From Candidatus Epilinea brevis (GTDB taxonomy: Bacteria > Chloroflexota > Anaerolineae > Epilineales > Epilineaceae): a stretch of 64,000 nt of DNA. The notes below the pieces were generated by a model, which was not told the origin of the DNA, did no database searches, and worked only from the letters and a program-made list of their open reading frames with translations. The stretch spans positions 1 through 64,000 of the forward strand of contig JADJUE010000012.1 of NCBI GenBank assembly GCA_016710785.1, in the 5' to 3' direction. Within the stretch, counting starts at the first letter, position 1; each line of letters opens with the position of its first letter. Shown here one piece after another: positions 50,464 through 59,243 of this stretch. The position numbers and the translations under genes were made by a program.

Positions 50464-51729
50464 ATGTCCGCAGACCGCAACCCCAGACCCAAGCCCCAGC
50501 CAACCGCCGACCGGGACCCGTCGCCGAGCGTCCATTGGCGGGTGCTGGTCGCCCTGTGGCTGGGCCTGCTGCTGCTAGCGGTCCTGGCCTCCGGACGCAT
50601 GACGGACCTGGTGGAGCGGCAGCCCTTCGGTGCCCGCCGCCGCTTGCTCCTGGGCGGGGCCCAAGCCTGGCAAGCGACCGTTCAGGCCGTCGGACTGGAC
50701 GGACCGGAGAGGGCCTTCAGCCGGCTGGCCGCCGGCGTGGCCGCCGGTCCCCTGGGCGCCTGGGGCCTCGGACGAGCGGCGCCGTCCGCGCCGCCCGTCG
50801 CGGCGCTGGGGCCGTCGGCGGCCGGCCTCAAGGGGCGCCCTGGCCCCGTCGCCCCCTCCGCGGCGACCGGCAGCCCCAGCACCGCCGCCAGCCCCACAGC
50901 CGACGCCGCCCCCTTGCGCACGGTCACCCTGGCGGATCCGCTGCGCATCCTGGTCATCGGGGATTCCTTCGCCGAGCCCATCGGCTACGAGCTGCAGCGC
51001 CGGGCCGGCCTGGGCGAGCCATTGGGCGCGCGGCTGGATTTCAAGATCGCCACGGCCCTCACCCGCCCCGATTACTTCGACTGGCCGGCCCGCCTGGCGG
51101 AGCTGATGACCGCCGAGCCGCATCCGGAGGCGGTGGTGGCCGTCTTTGGCGGCAATGAGAACCAGAACATGCTCAGCCCCGCCGAAGACGCCCTGTGGAC
51201 AGTGGGCGATGCCGACTGGGAGGCAGCGTACCAGGGCCGCGCGGCGGTCATGATGGACCTGGTCCAGCGGCCGGACCTGCGCCTGTACTGGATCGGCATG
51301 CCCCCGATGGAGGACGAGAGCCACATGACGACGGCGCGGTCCATCAACAAGGTGGTCCCGGCGGCGGCGGCCGCCCGCCCCTGGGTGCGCTTCGTCCCCA
51401 GCTGGGACCTCTTCGCCGGGCCGGACGGTGGCTTCACCGCCTTCCAGCGCGACGCCTCCGGCGAGGAAGTGGTCATCCGCCAGGCGGACGGCGTCCATCT
51501 CACGCGCCCCGCTTCGGATCGCCTGACAGCCGAGCTGCTCAAGGCGATCAAGCGGGATTGGCGCCTGGTCACCCCGACACCCACCGCATCGGCCACTGCG
51601 ACACCCACCGCGTCGCCCACGGCGACGGCCTCACCACCGACCACGGGCGGCGCGCCGCCCACCAGCCCGCCGCCGGCAAGCAGCACAGGGCAGCCGACGC
51701 GTCAGCCAGCGTCCCAGCCCGCTCCTTGA
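50464..51729 (+). CDS. Membrane-anchored SGNH hydrolase (DUF459-like)
   Basis: 421 residues. A membrane segment at about 25-40 (VLVALWLGLLLLAVLASG) anchors it outside. The SGNH blocks are ILVIGDSFAEPIGYE (nucleophile Ser), VVAVFGGNENQNML (Gly and Asn of the oxyanion hole) and QADGVHLTRPASDRL (Asp-x-x-His-type catalytic pair). DUF459 proteins accompany MBOAT acyltransferases. The last 55 residues are a Thr/Ser/Pro-rich tail without a YLP motif. Likely role: acetyl transfer to, or removal from, a surface polysaccharide together with the MBOAT partner. Confidence 0.88.
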   Translation: MSADRNPRPKPQPTADRDPSPSVHWRVLVALWLGLLLLAVLASGRMTDLVERQPFGARRRLLLGGAQAWQATVQAVGLDGPERAFSRLAAGVAAGPLGAWGLGRAAPSAPPVAALGPSAAGLKGRPGPVAPSAATGSPSTAASPTADAAPLRTVTLADPLRILVIGDSFAEPIGYELQRRAGLGEPLGARLDFKIATALTRPDYFDWPARLAELMTAEPHPEAVVAVFGGNENQNMLSPAEDALWTVGDADWEAAYQGRAAVMMDLVQRPDLRLYWIGMPPMEDESHMTTARSINKVVPAAAAARPWVRFVPSWDLFAGPDGGFTAFQRDASGEEVVIRQADGVHLTRPASDRLTAELLKAIKRDWRLVTPTPTASATATPTASPTATASPPTTGGAPPTSPPPASSTGQPTRQPASQPAP

Positions 51730-51757
51730 ATCCCGCGGCAGGCGGGACCTGCCGCCC

Positions 51758-53578
51758 TCAGCGGCTGGGCGCGTCCGCCGTCAGCCAGACCCATTGCATG
51801 CGCGGCAGGACCAGGGGCGGGATGCTGAAGCCCTTGACGTAGGGCGCCACCAGCCAGGCCTCGCGGCCGGTGAAGAGCGGCACCCAGGGGGCATCCTCCA
51901 GCATCAGGCGCTCCGCCTCCTGGTAGCGCGCGATCCGCCGGGTCTCGTCGGGCTCCACCCGCGCCTGCTCCAACAGCGCGTCGGCCTCGGCGTTGGCATA
52001 GCCGCCATGGTTCAGGGCGCTGCCCGAATGCAGCAGCACGTCCAGAAAGTCCTGAGCGTCCGGGTAGTCAGCGCTCCAGCCAAGAGCGAAGAAGGGGTAG
52101 CGCCCGCCCGTCAGCTCCTCCTCGAAGAGCTCCCAGGAAGCCTGCTCGATCTGGATCGACAGTCCCAATACCTCGTTGATGCTGTCCACCACCGCATCCA
52201 TCAGCGGATCGCCCCCGCCACCGCTCGCGAACAAGGTGATCGGAGGGACCGCTTCCGGCCCACCGTAGCGCGAGGCCCTCAGCTCTGCGCGCGCCGCTTC
52301 CGCATCGAAACGGTAGGGGCTGAGGTCCGGGTCGAAACCCGGCAGGCCCGGAGGGAGCAGGCCCCAGACCGGGACCGCGGTGCCCTCCAGCAGGACCCGT
52401 GACAAACGCTCCTTGTCCACCGCCAGGTTGAGAGCCCGCCGCAGGTACCGGTCGTCGAAGGGGGGAACGCGGACATCGAATCCCAGGTAGCTCAGCCCCA
52501 GCTCGCCAACACCCAGCTGCAGCTGGTCCGAGAGCGGGTTCAGGGGGTCCGCCACCCGCTGGATGTCGCTGGTGCCCACGCCGATCGCGTCCAGCTCGCC
52601 GGCCTCGTAGCGCGTCTCGGCGGAGATGGGCCGAAGGTCGAAGACGACCCGGTCGAGGTAAGGGCCCTCGCCGTAATAGGCCGCGTAGCGCTCCAGCAGG
52701 ATCTGCTCGTCCTCCGTCCATTCGGCCAGGCGGAACGGCCCGCTGCCGTTGGGATGGCGCGCCCAGTCCTGGTCCCGCTCCAGCTGCAGCGGATCCAGGG
52801 CGAAGGCCGTGGGATAGGTGAGCTTGGCCAGAAAGTAGGCCTTGGGCGAGTCGATGTCGATGATGACCGTTCGCGCATCGGGGTTCTGCAGGCCGATGAC
52901 CGTCTGCCGCTCGCCGGCCAGCTTCTCCTGGCAACCGACGATGTCTCCCAGATACACCGGAGCGACCACCGAACCGGTCCGGGCGTCGCAGGCGCGCTCG
53001 ATGGCGAAGACGATGGCGTCGGAGGTGAGGGCGGCGCCGTCGTGGAAGGTGGTCCCATCCCGCAGGTGGAAGGTGTAGCGTCGGCCGTCCGCGCTGATCT
53101 CCCAACGCTCGGCCAGATCCGGAACCACCTGCAGATCCGGCGACAGTGTGACCAGCCCGCTGTAGATCTCATACATGTAGGAAGCAGAGCTGACGTCGCG
53201 CACCAAGGCCGGATCCAGGGTGTTGGGCGCGCCCCCGGGCAGGACCAGTGTGCCGCCGCGGCGCGGCGAGCCGGACGCGGCGCCTTCCGCAGGCGATGCG
53301 CCGGAAGCGGCCGCCGGAGCCTGTTCCGCTGCGGGTGCGTCCGCTCCCCGGCCATCCTCCTGCCGGTACACGCGCCCCAGCAGCCAGAACAATGCCAGGG
53401 CCCACAGGCCACAGAAGCAGCCGAGCGCCAGAAGGCCACCGCAGCCCCAGAGCCATGGCTTGCGCGAGGCCTTGACGGTCGGGCGATCGTCGCCTGCCGG
53501 CGATGGGATCGTCGCCGGCGAGGGCGGCCCCGCGGGCTCCGCGACCTCCCCCTGGCCATCAGGCGCTGGCGGACCCAT
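51758..53578 (-). CDS. Membrane-anchored ABC-type peptide-binding protein (SBP family 5)
   Basis: 606 residues. Unusually it starts with about 48 hydrophilic residues and then a membrane helix (CGGLLALGCFCGLWALALFWLLG) instead of a normal signal peptide or lipobox. After an Ala-rich stretch the family-5 domain begins: GGTLVLPGGAPNTLDPALV, then YTFHLRDGTTFHDGAALTSDAIVFA, a hallmark, to RRALNLAVDKERLSRV. No ABC permease or ATPase genes are adjacent. Its ATG overlaps the stop of the preceding membrane protein gene (ATGA), itself overlapping a sigma factor gene, so it may be a sensor or effector of that sigma module rather than a transporter part. Confidence 0.87.
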   Translation of the reverse strand: MGPPAPDGQGEVAEPAGPPSPATIPSPAGDDRPTVKASRKPWLWGCGGLLALGCFCGLWALALFWLLGRVYRQEDGRGADAPAAEQAPAAASGASPAEGAASGSPRRGGTLVLPGGAPNTLDPALVRDVSSASYMYEIYSGLVTLSPDLQVVPDLAERWEISADGRRYTFHLRDGTTFHDGAALTSDAIVFAIERACDARTGSVVAPVYLGDIVGCQEKLAGERQTVIGLQNPDARTVIIDIDSPKAYFLAKLTYPTAFALDPLQLERDQDWARHPNGSGPFRLAEWTEDEQILLERYAAYYGEGPYLDRVVFDLRPISAETRYEAGELDAIGVGTSDIQRVADPLNPLSDQLQLGVGELGLSYLGFDVRVPPFDDRYLRRALNLAVDKERLSRVLLEGTAVPVWGLLPPGLPGFDPDLSPYRFDAEAARAELRASRYGGPEAVPPITLFASGGGGDPLMDAVVDSINEVLGLSIQIEQASWELFEEELTGGRYPFFALGWSADYPDAQDFLDVLLHSGSALNHGGYANAEADALLEQARVEPDETRRIARYQEAERLMLEDAPWVPLFTGREAWLVAPYVKGFSIPPLVLPRMQWVWLTADAPSR

Positions 53579-54120
53579 CAGTCCATCTCGATGTTGGCCA
53601 GGCCCGTGGTTTCCCAGCCGGCCACCATCGCCTCCGGCACGGAGCCCCATTCCTGCCGGTAACGTCGTTCGTAGCGCTCGCTCCGCAGGGTGTCGCGGTC
53701 CTGTCGCGGCCGACGCACCTGGAAGACCCAGCCGGGGTAGGCATCGACGCCGGCCGACTCCAGCCCGGCCTGACGGGCGATCTCATCGACGCTGAGACGG
53801 TCCCAGGGACAGCCGGCCGCGCAGGCCAGTTCGGCGCCGGCGCCGCGCTGGGTCAGCAAGATCGCGCCGAACGACAAGGCATAGGCCAGGGCGATCATCG
53901 TACCCAGGGAGGCGTAGGCATGGCGCAGCTGCAACCAACCCGAGGGCCGGGGCGCGGTCAGCTCCCGCTCGATGGACCGCCAGACCTGGCCGCCGGGTGC
54001 GGCGGTCCCGACCTCGTCCAAGCCAGGCTTGAGCCAGGCGGCCAGATCGTCGTGGCGCCAGCGCTCGACGCCCAGTCCCCCGGCAGGATCTCGCCTCTGC
54101 TCAGCGGCTGAAGGGCGCAT
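53578..54120 (-). CDS. Small single-pass membrane protein coupled to an ECF sigma factor (putative anti-sigma)
   Basis: 180 residues. Residues 1-60 are soluble and rich in Arg/Glu (DDLAAWLKPGLDEV); a membrane helix follows at about 68-87 (YASLGTMIALAYALSFGAILL); the rest lies outside. There is no zinc-finger cysteine motif, unlike the other anti-sigma here. The start at 54120 overlaps the sigma gene by 20 bases, the usual arrangement for a sigma/anti-sigma pair. The anti-sigma role is inferred from context only. Confidence 0.7.
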   Translation of the reverse strand: MRPSAAEQRRDPAGGLGVERWRHDDLAAWLKPGLDEVGTAAPGGQVWRSIERELTAPRPSGWLQLRHAYASLGTMIALAYALSFGAILLTQRGAGAELACAAGCPWDRLSVDEIARQAGLESAGVDAYPGWVFQVRRPRQDRDTLRSERYERRYRQEWGSVPEAMVAGWETTGLANIEMD

Positions 54121-54751
54121 GGGCCAGTCTCTCCGGAAGGGGCAGGTCCACCCGGGTGTCGGCTTCCATGATCTCGCGCAGGCGCACCCGACCGTAATGC
54201 AGGCGGGATTTGACCGTGCCGGCCGGCAAGGCCAGGGTGGCGGCGATTTCATGCAGGTCCATGTCCTGCATGTAGAAGAGGATGACCACGATGCGCTGTT
54301 TGAACGGCAGCCTGTTGATGGCCTCGGCGATGCCCCGGGCCTGATCGCGATCCACCGTCTGGCGTTCGGGAGACGCCGATCCGGAAGCCAGGCGCCGCAG
54401 CAGGTCATCGTCGGCGCTGGACTCATGACGACGGCGGGCGCACCAATCGAAACACAGGTTGATCACGATGCGGTGCAGCCAGGGTCTCAGGCTGGCGCCC
54501 GGCGACAGCTGCACGCGCTCCATGAAGCGGTATGCGCGCAGGAAGGCCTCCTGCAGCAACTCCTCCGCCGCGCCGCGCTCATGCGTGATGGCCACCGCGG
54601 TGCGGAAGAGCGGCTCTTTATGCCGCCCGTAGAGGAGGGCGAACGCACCGCGATCGCCACGCAGGATGGCGGCCACGCAAGCCGCGTCGTCAGGCTCTTC
54701 AACGGGAAGGCCGGCCAGATTGGGGGTCGCCGCAGGCGCTGTCGAATCCAT
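54101..54751 (-). CDS. ECF RNA polymerase sigma factor A
   Basis: 216 residues. Region 2: ALLYGRHKEPLFRTAVAIT and EELLQEAFLRAYRFME. Region 4: NRLPFKQRIVVILFYMQDMDLHEIAATLALPAGTVKSRLHYGR, with a helix-turn-helix that reads the -35. The 30-residue N-terminal extension is not conserved. It directs a stress or envelope regulon; the two downstream genes are overlapping partners. It is divergent from a second ECF gene 206 bases away. Confidence 0.94.
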   Translation of the reverse strand: MDSTAPAATPNLAGLPVEEPDDAACVAAILRGDRGAFALLYGRHKEPLFRTAVAITHERGAAEELLQEAFLRAYRFMERVQLSPGASLRPWLHRIVINLCFDWCARRRHESSADDDLLRRLASGSASPERQTVDRDQARGIAEAINRLPFKQRIVVILFYMQDMDLHEIAATLALPAGTVKSRLHYGRVRLREIMEADTRVDLPLPERLAHAPFSR

Positions 54752-54775
54752 GAAAATCCCTGTGCTCCGATGGAG

Positions 54776-54781
54776 ACTATA
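54776..54781 (-). promoter_or_regulatory. Candidate -10 element for ECF sigma gene A
   Basis: TATAGT on the minus strand, 25 bases before the ATG. No clear -35. The centre CTATAG is palindromic, so a plus-strand TATAGC is present too. Confidence 0.35.
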
Positions 54782-54957
54782 GCATGGGTGCCGACCAGGC
54801 GACCGCCCGTTTCGAGGGTCGCCCGATCCAGTCTAAGCTTGTGCTACAGGATCCTAACGGCGACAGCCGTCTCGTGGTTCATCCGCCTGGGGGGGAGACC
54901 GTCATCCATGTCGCGTTCGGGTCACACCTTTCCCTTCTCCGCCGTCACAAGGATACG

Positions 54958-55527
54958 ATGAACGTCATGACCCTCGATCCGCGATCCGCCGAGGCCCGCG
55001 ATCGGGCGCCCGCATTGGGCGACCCGGCGCTGGAATCGCTGTTCGTGGGTCTGGTGCGCGATTACCAGCAGCGGATCTACAACTACCTGGTGCGCATCGT
55101 AGGCGACGCGGGCGTGGCGGAGGATCTCTGCCAGGAGGTCTACCTGCGGGCCTATCGCTCGCTGGCGCGCCTGGACAGCGCGGCCAACCACCGCGCCTGG
55201 TTGTACCGCATCGCCACCAACGCGGCCATGGACGAGTTGCGCCGCCGCAAGCGGCGGCCCTGGGACGTCCTGGGCCTGACCAACCTGTTGCGGGCATCCA
55301 GCCCCAGCGAGGATGAGCGCTTGAACAAGGTGGTCCTGGATCAGGCCCTGCTCAAGGTCGGCGCGGAGCATCGCGCGGTGCTCTCCTTGTTCGAATACGC
55401 CGGCTTGACCGCCCCGCAGGTCGCGGAGGTTCTGGGCATCACACCGGAGGCGGCGCGCAAGCGGCGCCAGCGGGCCCGGGAGGCCCTGGCGGCCGTGCTG
55501 GGCGCGGCGCGCGGGGGCACGGCATGA
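54958..55527 (+). CDS. ECF RNA polymerase sigma factor B
   Basis: 189 residues. Region 2: RDYQQRIYNYLVRIVGDAGVAEDLCQEVYLRAYRSL, followed by WLYRIATNAAMDELRRRKRR. Region 4: EHRAVLSLFEYAGLTAPQVAEVLGITPEAARKRRQRARE. I start at MNVMTLDPRS because AAGGA lies six bases upstream; the frame is open further up (to 54784) but that part reads as non-coding. The stop overlaps the start of a zinc-finger anti-sigma gene (ATGA). Confidence 0.92.
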   Translation: MNVMTLDPRSAEARDRAPALGDPALESLFVGLVRDYQQRIYNYLVRIVGDAGVAEDLCQEVYLRAYRSLARLDSAANHRAWLYRIATNAAMDELRRRKRRPWDVLGLTNLLRASSPSEDERLNKVVLDQALLKVGAEHRAVLSLFEYAGLTAPQVAEVLGITPEAARKRRQRAREALAAVLGAARGGTA

Positions 55528-56842
55528 GTTGCGAACGCGTTCAGGCGCTGATGGGCGTCTCGGCCGAACTGGACCGCGCGGAGCGGCTGCTCCTGTCGCA
55601 GCACCTCCGGGACTGCGCCGCCTGCCGCGTCGCCATGCTCGACGAGGAGCGGGTTCGCGCCTACCTGGCCGGCCTGCCGGAGCTACCCGTTCCCGGACGC
55701 CTGCTGGCGGGGTTGATGGCCATTCCCACGGTCGCCCAGACGCAACCCACCGCGGCGCTGGGCCGCTGGCTGTTGGTACTGGGCCTGATGGCGACGGCCC
55801 TCCTGGGCCTGGCCGGGCGGCTGCTCGATCACCCGCGAAGCCGCGCGACCGCCCCTGCGGTCACCCTCCCGGCCATCGACCGCCCCCGCCCGGCCGCATC
55901 CGTGGCCGCCGGGTCGGCGTCAGCCGCCGCTGACGGCCCGCCGGCAACCGCACAGGCCTCCGAGGGCAACGCCGCCGGGATGGATCCCCCTGCCGGACGA
56001 ACCCCGACCGCCCGCCCCCTACGCCCTTCCGGACCCGGTGGAAGCCGCTCGCGTCCCGCCGCGCCGGATTCGATGGACGGTTTCGGCGCGCCCGACGCCG
56101 CCAGTTCCGGCGCCGCCCCGGTCGCCGCCTCGCCGCCGGATGCGAGCTCGCCGGCGGTGCCTCGAGATCGACCGGCCGACCCGCCGCCGGCCGCGACCCT
56201 CGCGCCCCTTCCGTCGAGCACCCCACCGACCTGCATCGCGGTGACTTTCGAGGCCTTCCTTGACCTTGCCGGGGACGGCGGCCGCGCCTGCCTGGGCTGC
56301 GATGGCCGCTTCGATGAAGCTGATGTGGCGGCCGCGACGGCCGCGGGGCTCACCTTGCCGGGTGCCGCGGTCTACTGGATCGACGCCACCGGCGAGAACG
56401 GCACGGAGGCGATTCGCATGACCGGCGAGGGGCGATCGCCCGGTCGGAAAGCCAGCTGCTCTGCGGCACGATGCCGATCACCGTCGGACTGTCCATCGGC
56501 CTGCCCGAGGCCTTCGATTTCTGCCCGCTCACACCCGGTCGACGAACCGTGACCATCCAGGATGGTGGCGGGATCATCCGCTGGGCCATCGGCCGGCCCG
56601 AATGCCCTGCCGCGACGGCGACACCACCCGGCGGTTTGCTGGAAACGCCGGCGGCCTCGGAACCGACCAACGCGCCTTCGGCCGCCTCTCCCGAGCCGCA
56701 GTCTGACGAGCCGCCGCCCCTCAGGGCCACGGCCACGCCAGGTCCTTCGATCACGCCGGTCCCGATCGCCCCGCCGGCCCCCGCCGGCGCCAGGCCGGAC
56801 CCATCCTCCTCTTTACAGGCATGGTATCCTTCAAGGACTTGA
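55524..56842 (+). pseudogene. Zinc-finger anti-sigma factor with extracytoplasmic domain, probable frameshift
   Basis: About 439 residues if corrected. N-terminal zf-HC2 motif: MSCERVQALM then HLRDCAACR (H-x3-C-x2-C), the part that holds the sigma factor. Membrane helix at about 83-101 (WLLVLGLMATALLGLAG). A long Pro/Ala linker to about 230 precedes an extracytoplasmic domain with CIAVTFEAFLDLAGDGGRACLGCDG. At about 56430 the frame changes within a G run (GAGGGGCG). One extra G restores the reading to SESQLLCGTMPITVGLSIGLP, WAIGRPECP and a Pro-rich tail ending at 56842; otherwise it ends at 56552 in meaningless sequence. ATGA overlap with ECF sigma B. Confidence 0.8.
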
Positions 56843-56852
56843 GCGCCTTGTC

Positions 56853-58016
56853 ATGACCCTCCTCCACGGCCTCACCCCACGCGTTCAGCGGCTGGCGATC
56901 ACGGCCCTGTCGTCGCTCGCGCTGCTTGCTGGGTTGGGGTTGTCCATGGGTTCCGACGCCGGACGGCTACAGGCGCAGGAAACCTCGGCGCCCAGTCCCT
57001 GCCGCTTGGAAACCCGCTTGGAACTCAGCGACAAGCTGGCCTGCCCTCTGGGCACCGTCACCCTCACCCTGAGCATCCAGGCCGCCTGTCCCATGGAAGC
57101 CGACGGCAGCCGGAGCGAGGTGGTGGGGGTCGAGCTGCAGAACCCCCTGGCGGCGAACCTGCGCGGCAACAGCGAGACGCTCGCCGGCGAGACCGAGACC
57201 GCGGGCATCCACCATCTGGGCCCGGTTCCGGGCGCGGGGCTCCGGTGGCAGCTGCGCCTGTTCGCGCTGAAGAGCGGGGTCTACCCGGTGGGCAAGGACA
57301 TGCGGCTCCGGCTGCTCGACGCCCGCGGACGGACAGCGGACGCCGCCATCGCCGAACCGGTAACCCTGGTGGTCAACCCCTGCGGCGACGAGGGCCAGGA
57401 TCGGCTGCGGCAGGTCTTCCTTCCCCTGGTCCAGCGTCCACGATGCCAGGTCAGCACGGAGGCGGCCGACATCGTCCTGGCCATCGACCGCTCCACGAGC
57501 ATGGGCCCGGAGGGGGTAGCCATGACCTTGTTGCAGGCCCGCTCCTTCATCGAGAGCGTCAACCTGGACCGCGACCGGGTGGCGCTGCTGGCCTTCGACC
57601 GCGAGCCGCTGCTGATCAGCGGCCTGACCCAGGATCGCGCCGTCCTCCTGTCGGCCCTGCACGGCGTCAGCCCCGGCCATCTGACGGCGATCGATCGGGC
57701 CATCGAGGCGGGGATCGGCATCCTGGGGCCGGTCGGCAAGGGCCGGCGGCGGGTATTGGCCCTGGTTTCCGACGGCCATCAAACCGGACTGGGGGACGAG
57801 ACCGCGGTCCGCGCCGCGGCCCTTCGCGCCCGGCGGGCCGGTATCCGCATCCTCACCCTGGCCGTGGATGGCGCTGACGTTGACCCCAATTGGGCGCTCT
57901 TGCGCGACCTGACGGAGAACCCCTCACGCAGCATCCGGTTGAACGGCCGCGACGACGTGTCCTCACTCAGCCAGGCCTACCGCGAACTGGCCGAGCTTTC
58001 CGGCTGCAGCGACTGA
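56853..58016 (+). CDS. Secreted VWA-domain protein
   Basis: 387 residues. Signal peptide (VQRLAITALSSLALLAGLGLS, cut near AQA). Residues about 45-185 form a beta-rich domain (TVTLTLSIQAACPMEADG). RQVFLPLVQRP, the YLP-type motif, marks the border to the VWA domain: ADIVLAIDRSTSMGPEG with MIDAS DRSTS, and LVSDGHQTG. Sequence and layout resemble the linker-VWA end of the protein at 20795-24187. It lies just after the ECF B / anti-sigma pair and is likely its surface effector or sensor. Confidence 0.87.
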   Translation: MTLLHGLTPRVQRLAITALSSLALLAGLGLSMGSDAGRLQAQETSAPSPCRLETRLELSDKLACPLGTVTLTLSIQAACPMEADGSRSEVVGVELQNPLAANLRGNSETLAGETETAGIHHLGPVPGAGLRWQLRLFALKSGVYPVGKDMRLRLLDARGRTADAAIAEPVTLVVNPCGDEGQDRLRQVFLPLVQRPRCQVSTEAADIVLAIDRSTSMGPEGVAMTLLQARSFIESVNLDRDRVALLAFDREPLLISGLTQDRAVLLSALHGVSPGHLTAIDRAIEAGIGILGPVGKGRRRVLALVSDGHQTGLGDETAVRAAALRARRAGIRILTLAVDGADVDPNWALLRDLTENPSRSIRLNGRDDVSSLSQAYRELAELSGCSD

Positions 58017-58028
58017 ACTCCGGCGGGT

Positions 58029-58823
58029 TCAGCTGACCCGCCGGCCACCCGACAGCCGGTCATGAGGACCGAAGTAGCGCTGCGGGGTCGCGGCCGGTCG
58101 CCGGCCCATCGTGAAGAGGCGGACGAGCACCAGGCCGGCGATGAAGCCGCCGATATGGGCGGCGTAGGCCACGCCGTCACCGCCGCCCTGCATGGAGGCG
58201 TAGCCGCTGATGAGCTGGAACACGAACCAGAGGCCCACGGCGGCGACAGCCGGAACATCGACCACGGAGCGAAACATGAGCATGCGCACGCGGCGGTGGG
58301 GGTAGAGCAACAGGTAGGCCCCCTGAACGCCGGAGATGGCGCCGGAGGCGCCCAGGCTGGGGATGGTAGGGTCCCCGCCGAAGACCGAGGTGCTGAAGAT
58401 GAAGGACAAGGAGGCGATCACGCCGACGACGAGGTAGAAGAGCAGGTAGCGCCCGTGTCCCAGCCGGTTCTCGATGTTGTCGCCGAAAATCCAAAGGTAC
58501 AGCATGTTGCCGAAGAGATGGGCGATGCCGCCGTGCATGAACAGGCTGGCCAGCAGGGTGAGGTAGACGGAGATGGGCGTGGGCTGCAGCCCCGGAATGA
58601 CAAAGACCTGACCGGACGCCGGGTCCTGGAGCGTCTGGTCCGCGGTCACCAGGTCCTGCCCGCTCAGGATCTCGGCCGGCACTGCGGACCAGGCCATGGT
58701 GAACTGCTGGTCGGTTCCCATCCCCTGGAACACCACGAAGACCAGCACGCACAGGGCGATCAGGCCGATGTTGACCCAGGGGAAGATGACGCGATCGCTG
58801 TTGTCGTCGCCGAGAGGCAGCAT
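58029..58823 (-). CDS. Rhomboid-family intramembrane serine protease
   Basis: 264 residues with six or so membrane helices. SLFMHGGIAHLFGNMLYLWIFGD gives the HxxxN region, SLGASGAISGVQGAY the GxSG motif with the catalytic Ser, and YAAHIGGFIAGLVL the catalytic His. Rhomboids cut single-pass membrane proteins within the bilayer; candidates nearby are the single-pass anti-sigma-like proteins, which is speculation. A loop of about 45 residues after the first helix is larger than usual. Convergent with the VWA gene, 12 bases apart. Confidence 0.94.
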   Translation of the reverse strand: MLPLGDDNSDRVIFPWVNIGLIALCVLVFVVFQGMGTDQQFTMAWSAVPAEILSGQDLVTADQTLQDPASGQVFVIPGLQPTPISVYLTLLASLFMHGGIAHLFGNMLYLWIFGDNIENRLGHGRYLLFYLVVGVIASLSFIFSTSVFGGDPTIPSLGASGAISGVQGAYLLLYPHRRVRMLMFRSVVDVPAVAAVGLWFVFQLISGYASMQGGGDGVAYAAHIGGFIAGLVLVRLFTMGRRPAATPQRYFGPHDRLSGGRRVS

Positions 58824-58933
58824 GGGGGGGCCGGCCCTTTCTGATCAAACGGGTATGCGCTTGGTAGGCAGGCAGGCGGGCAGGCGGGTGGGCAGATGGT
58901 CGAGGGGTGCGCATTGTACTGTACTGCAGACGA

Positions 58934-59170
58934 TCAGCCCCAGAGCAGCAGCCCCAGACCCAGCAATCCCAGGAGCCAGGCCGCCAGACGCCAGCGGTCC
59001 GCGCGGCGCAGCGTGCGGCCCCAGCGGGCATGCTCCGCCCGGCCCCGCTCCAGACGCCGGTGATCCGCGGGTTCGTGGCCCAGACCATGACGCAGCCACC
59101 AGGACTTGCGGCAATAGGCGAAGGTGGCCAGCTCGCTGGCGCTGCGGTAACGGCGGGTCGTTGGCTTCAT
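58934..59170 (-). CDS. Mini-protein: Cas4-like N-terminal segment plus one membrane helix
   Basis: 78 residues. Residues 8-50 (SASELATFAYCRKSWWLRHG ... ERGRAEHARWGR) look like the N-terminal portion of Cas4 / PD-(D/E)XK nucleases, which begins S-x-S-x-L-x-x-F-x-x-C-P-R-x-W-x-L and continues to G-R-x-x-H. The nuclease core is absent; instead a membrane helix (RLAAWLLGLLGLGLLLW) ends the protein. No CRISPR array or cas gene is nearby. Function unknown. Confidence 0.6.
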   Translation of the reverse strand: MKPTTRRYRSASELATFAYCRKSWWLRHGLGHEPADHRRLERGRAEHARWGRTLRRADRWRLAAWLLGLLGLGLLLWG

Positions 59171-59189
59171 CGACCTCCGATACTACAAT
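59161..59189 (+). promoter_or_regulatory. Candidate promoter for the YeeE/YedE pair
   Basis: -35 TTGGCT (59161-59166), 17 bases, -10 TACAAT (59184-59189); AGGAGG precedes the ATG at 59244. Confidence 0.45.
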
Positions 59190-59243
59190 CGCCGGCGTGG
59201 ATCCTGAAACGCCGGAACCACGGCAACCAAGGAGGCCGACCCC

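Noticed and set aside
54784..54957. N-terminal extension of ECF sigma B from the ATG at 54784
   Set aside because: Residues show no sigma-factor similarity; a Shine-Dalgarno directly precedes 54958; the region is the divergent promoter space.
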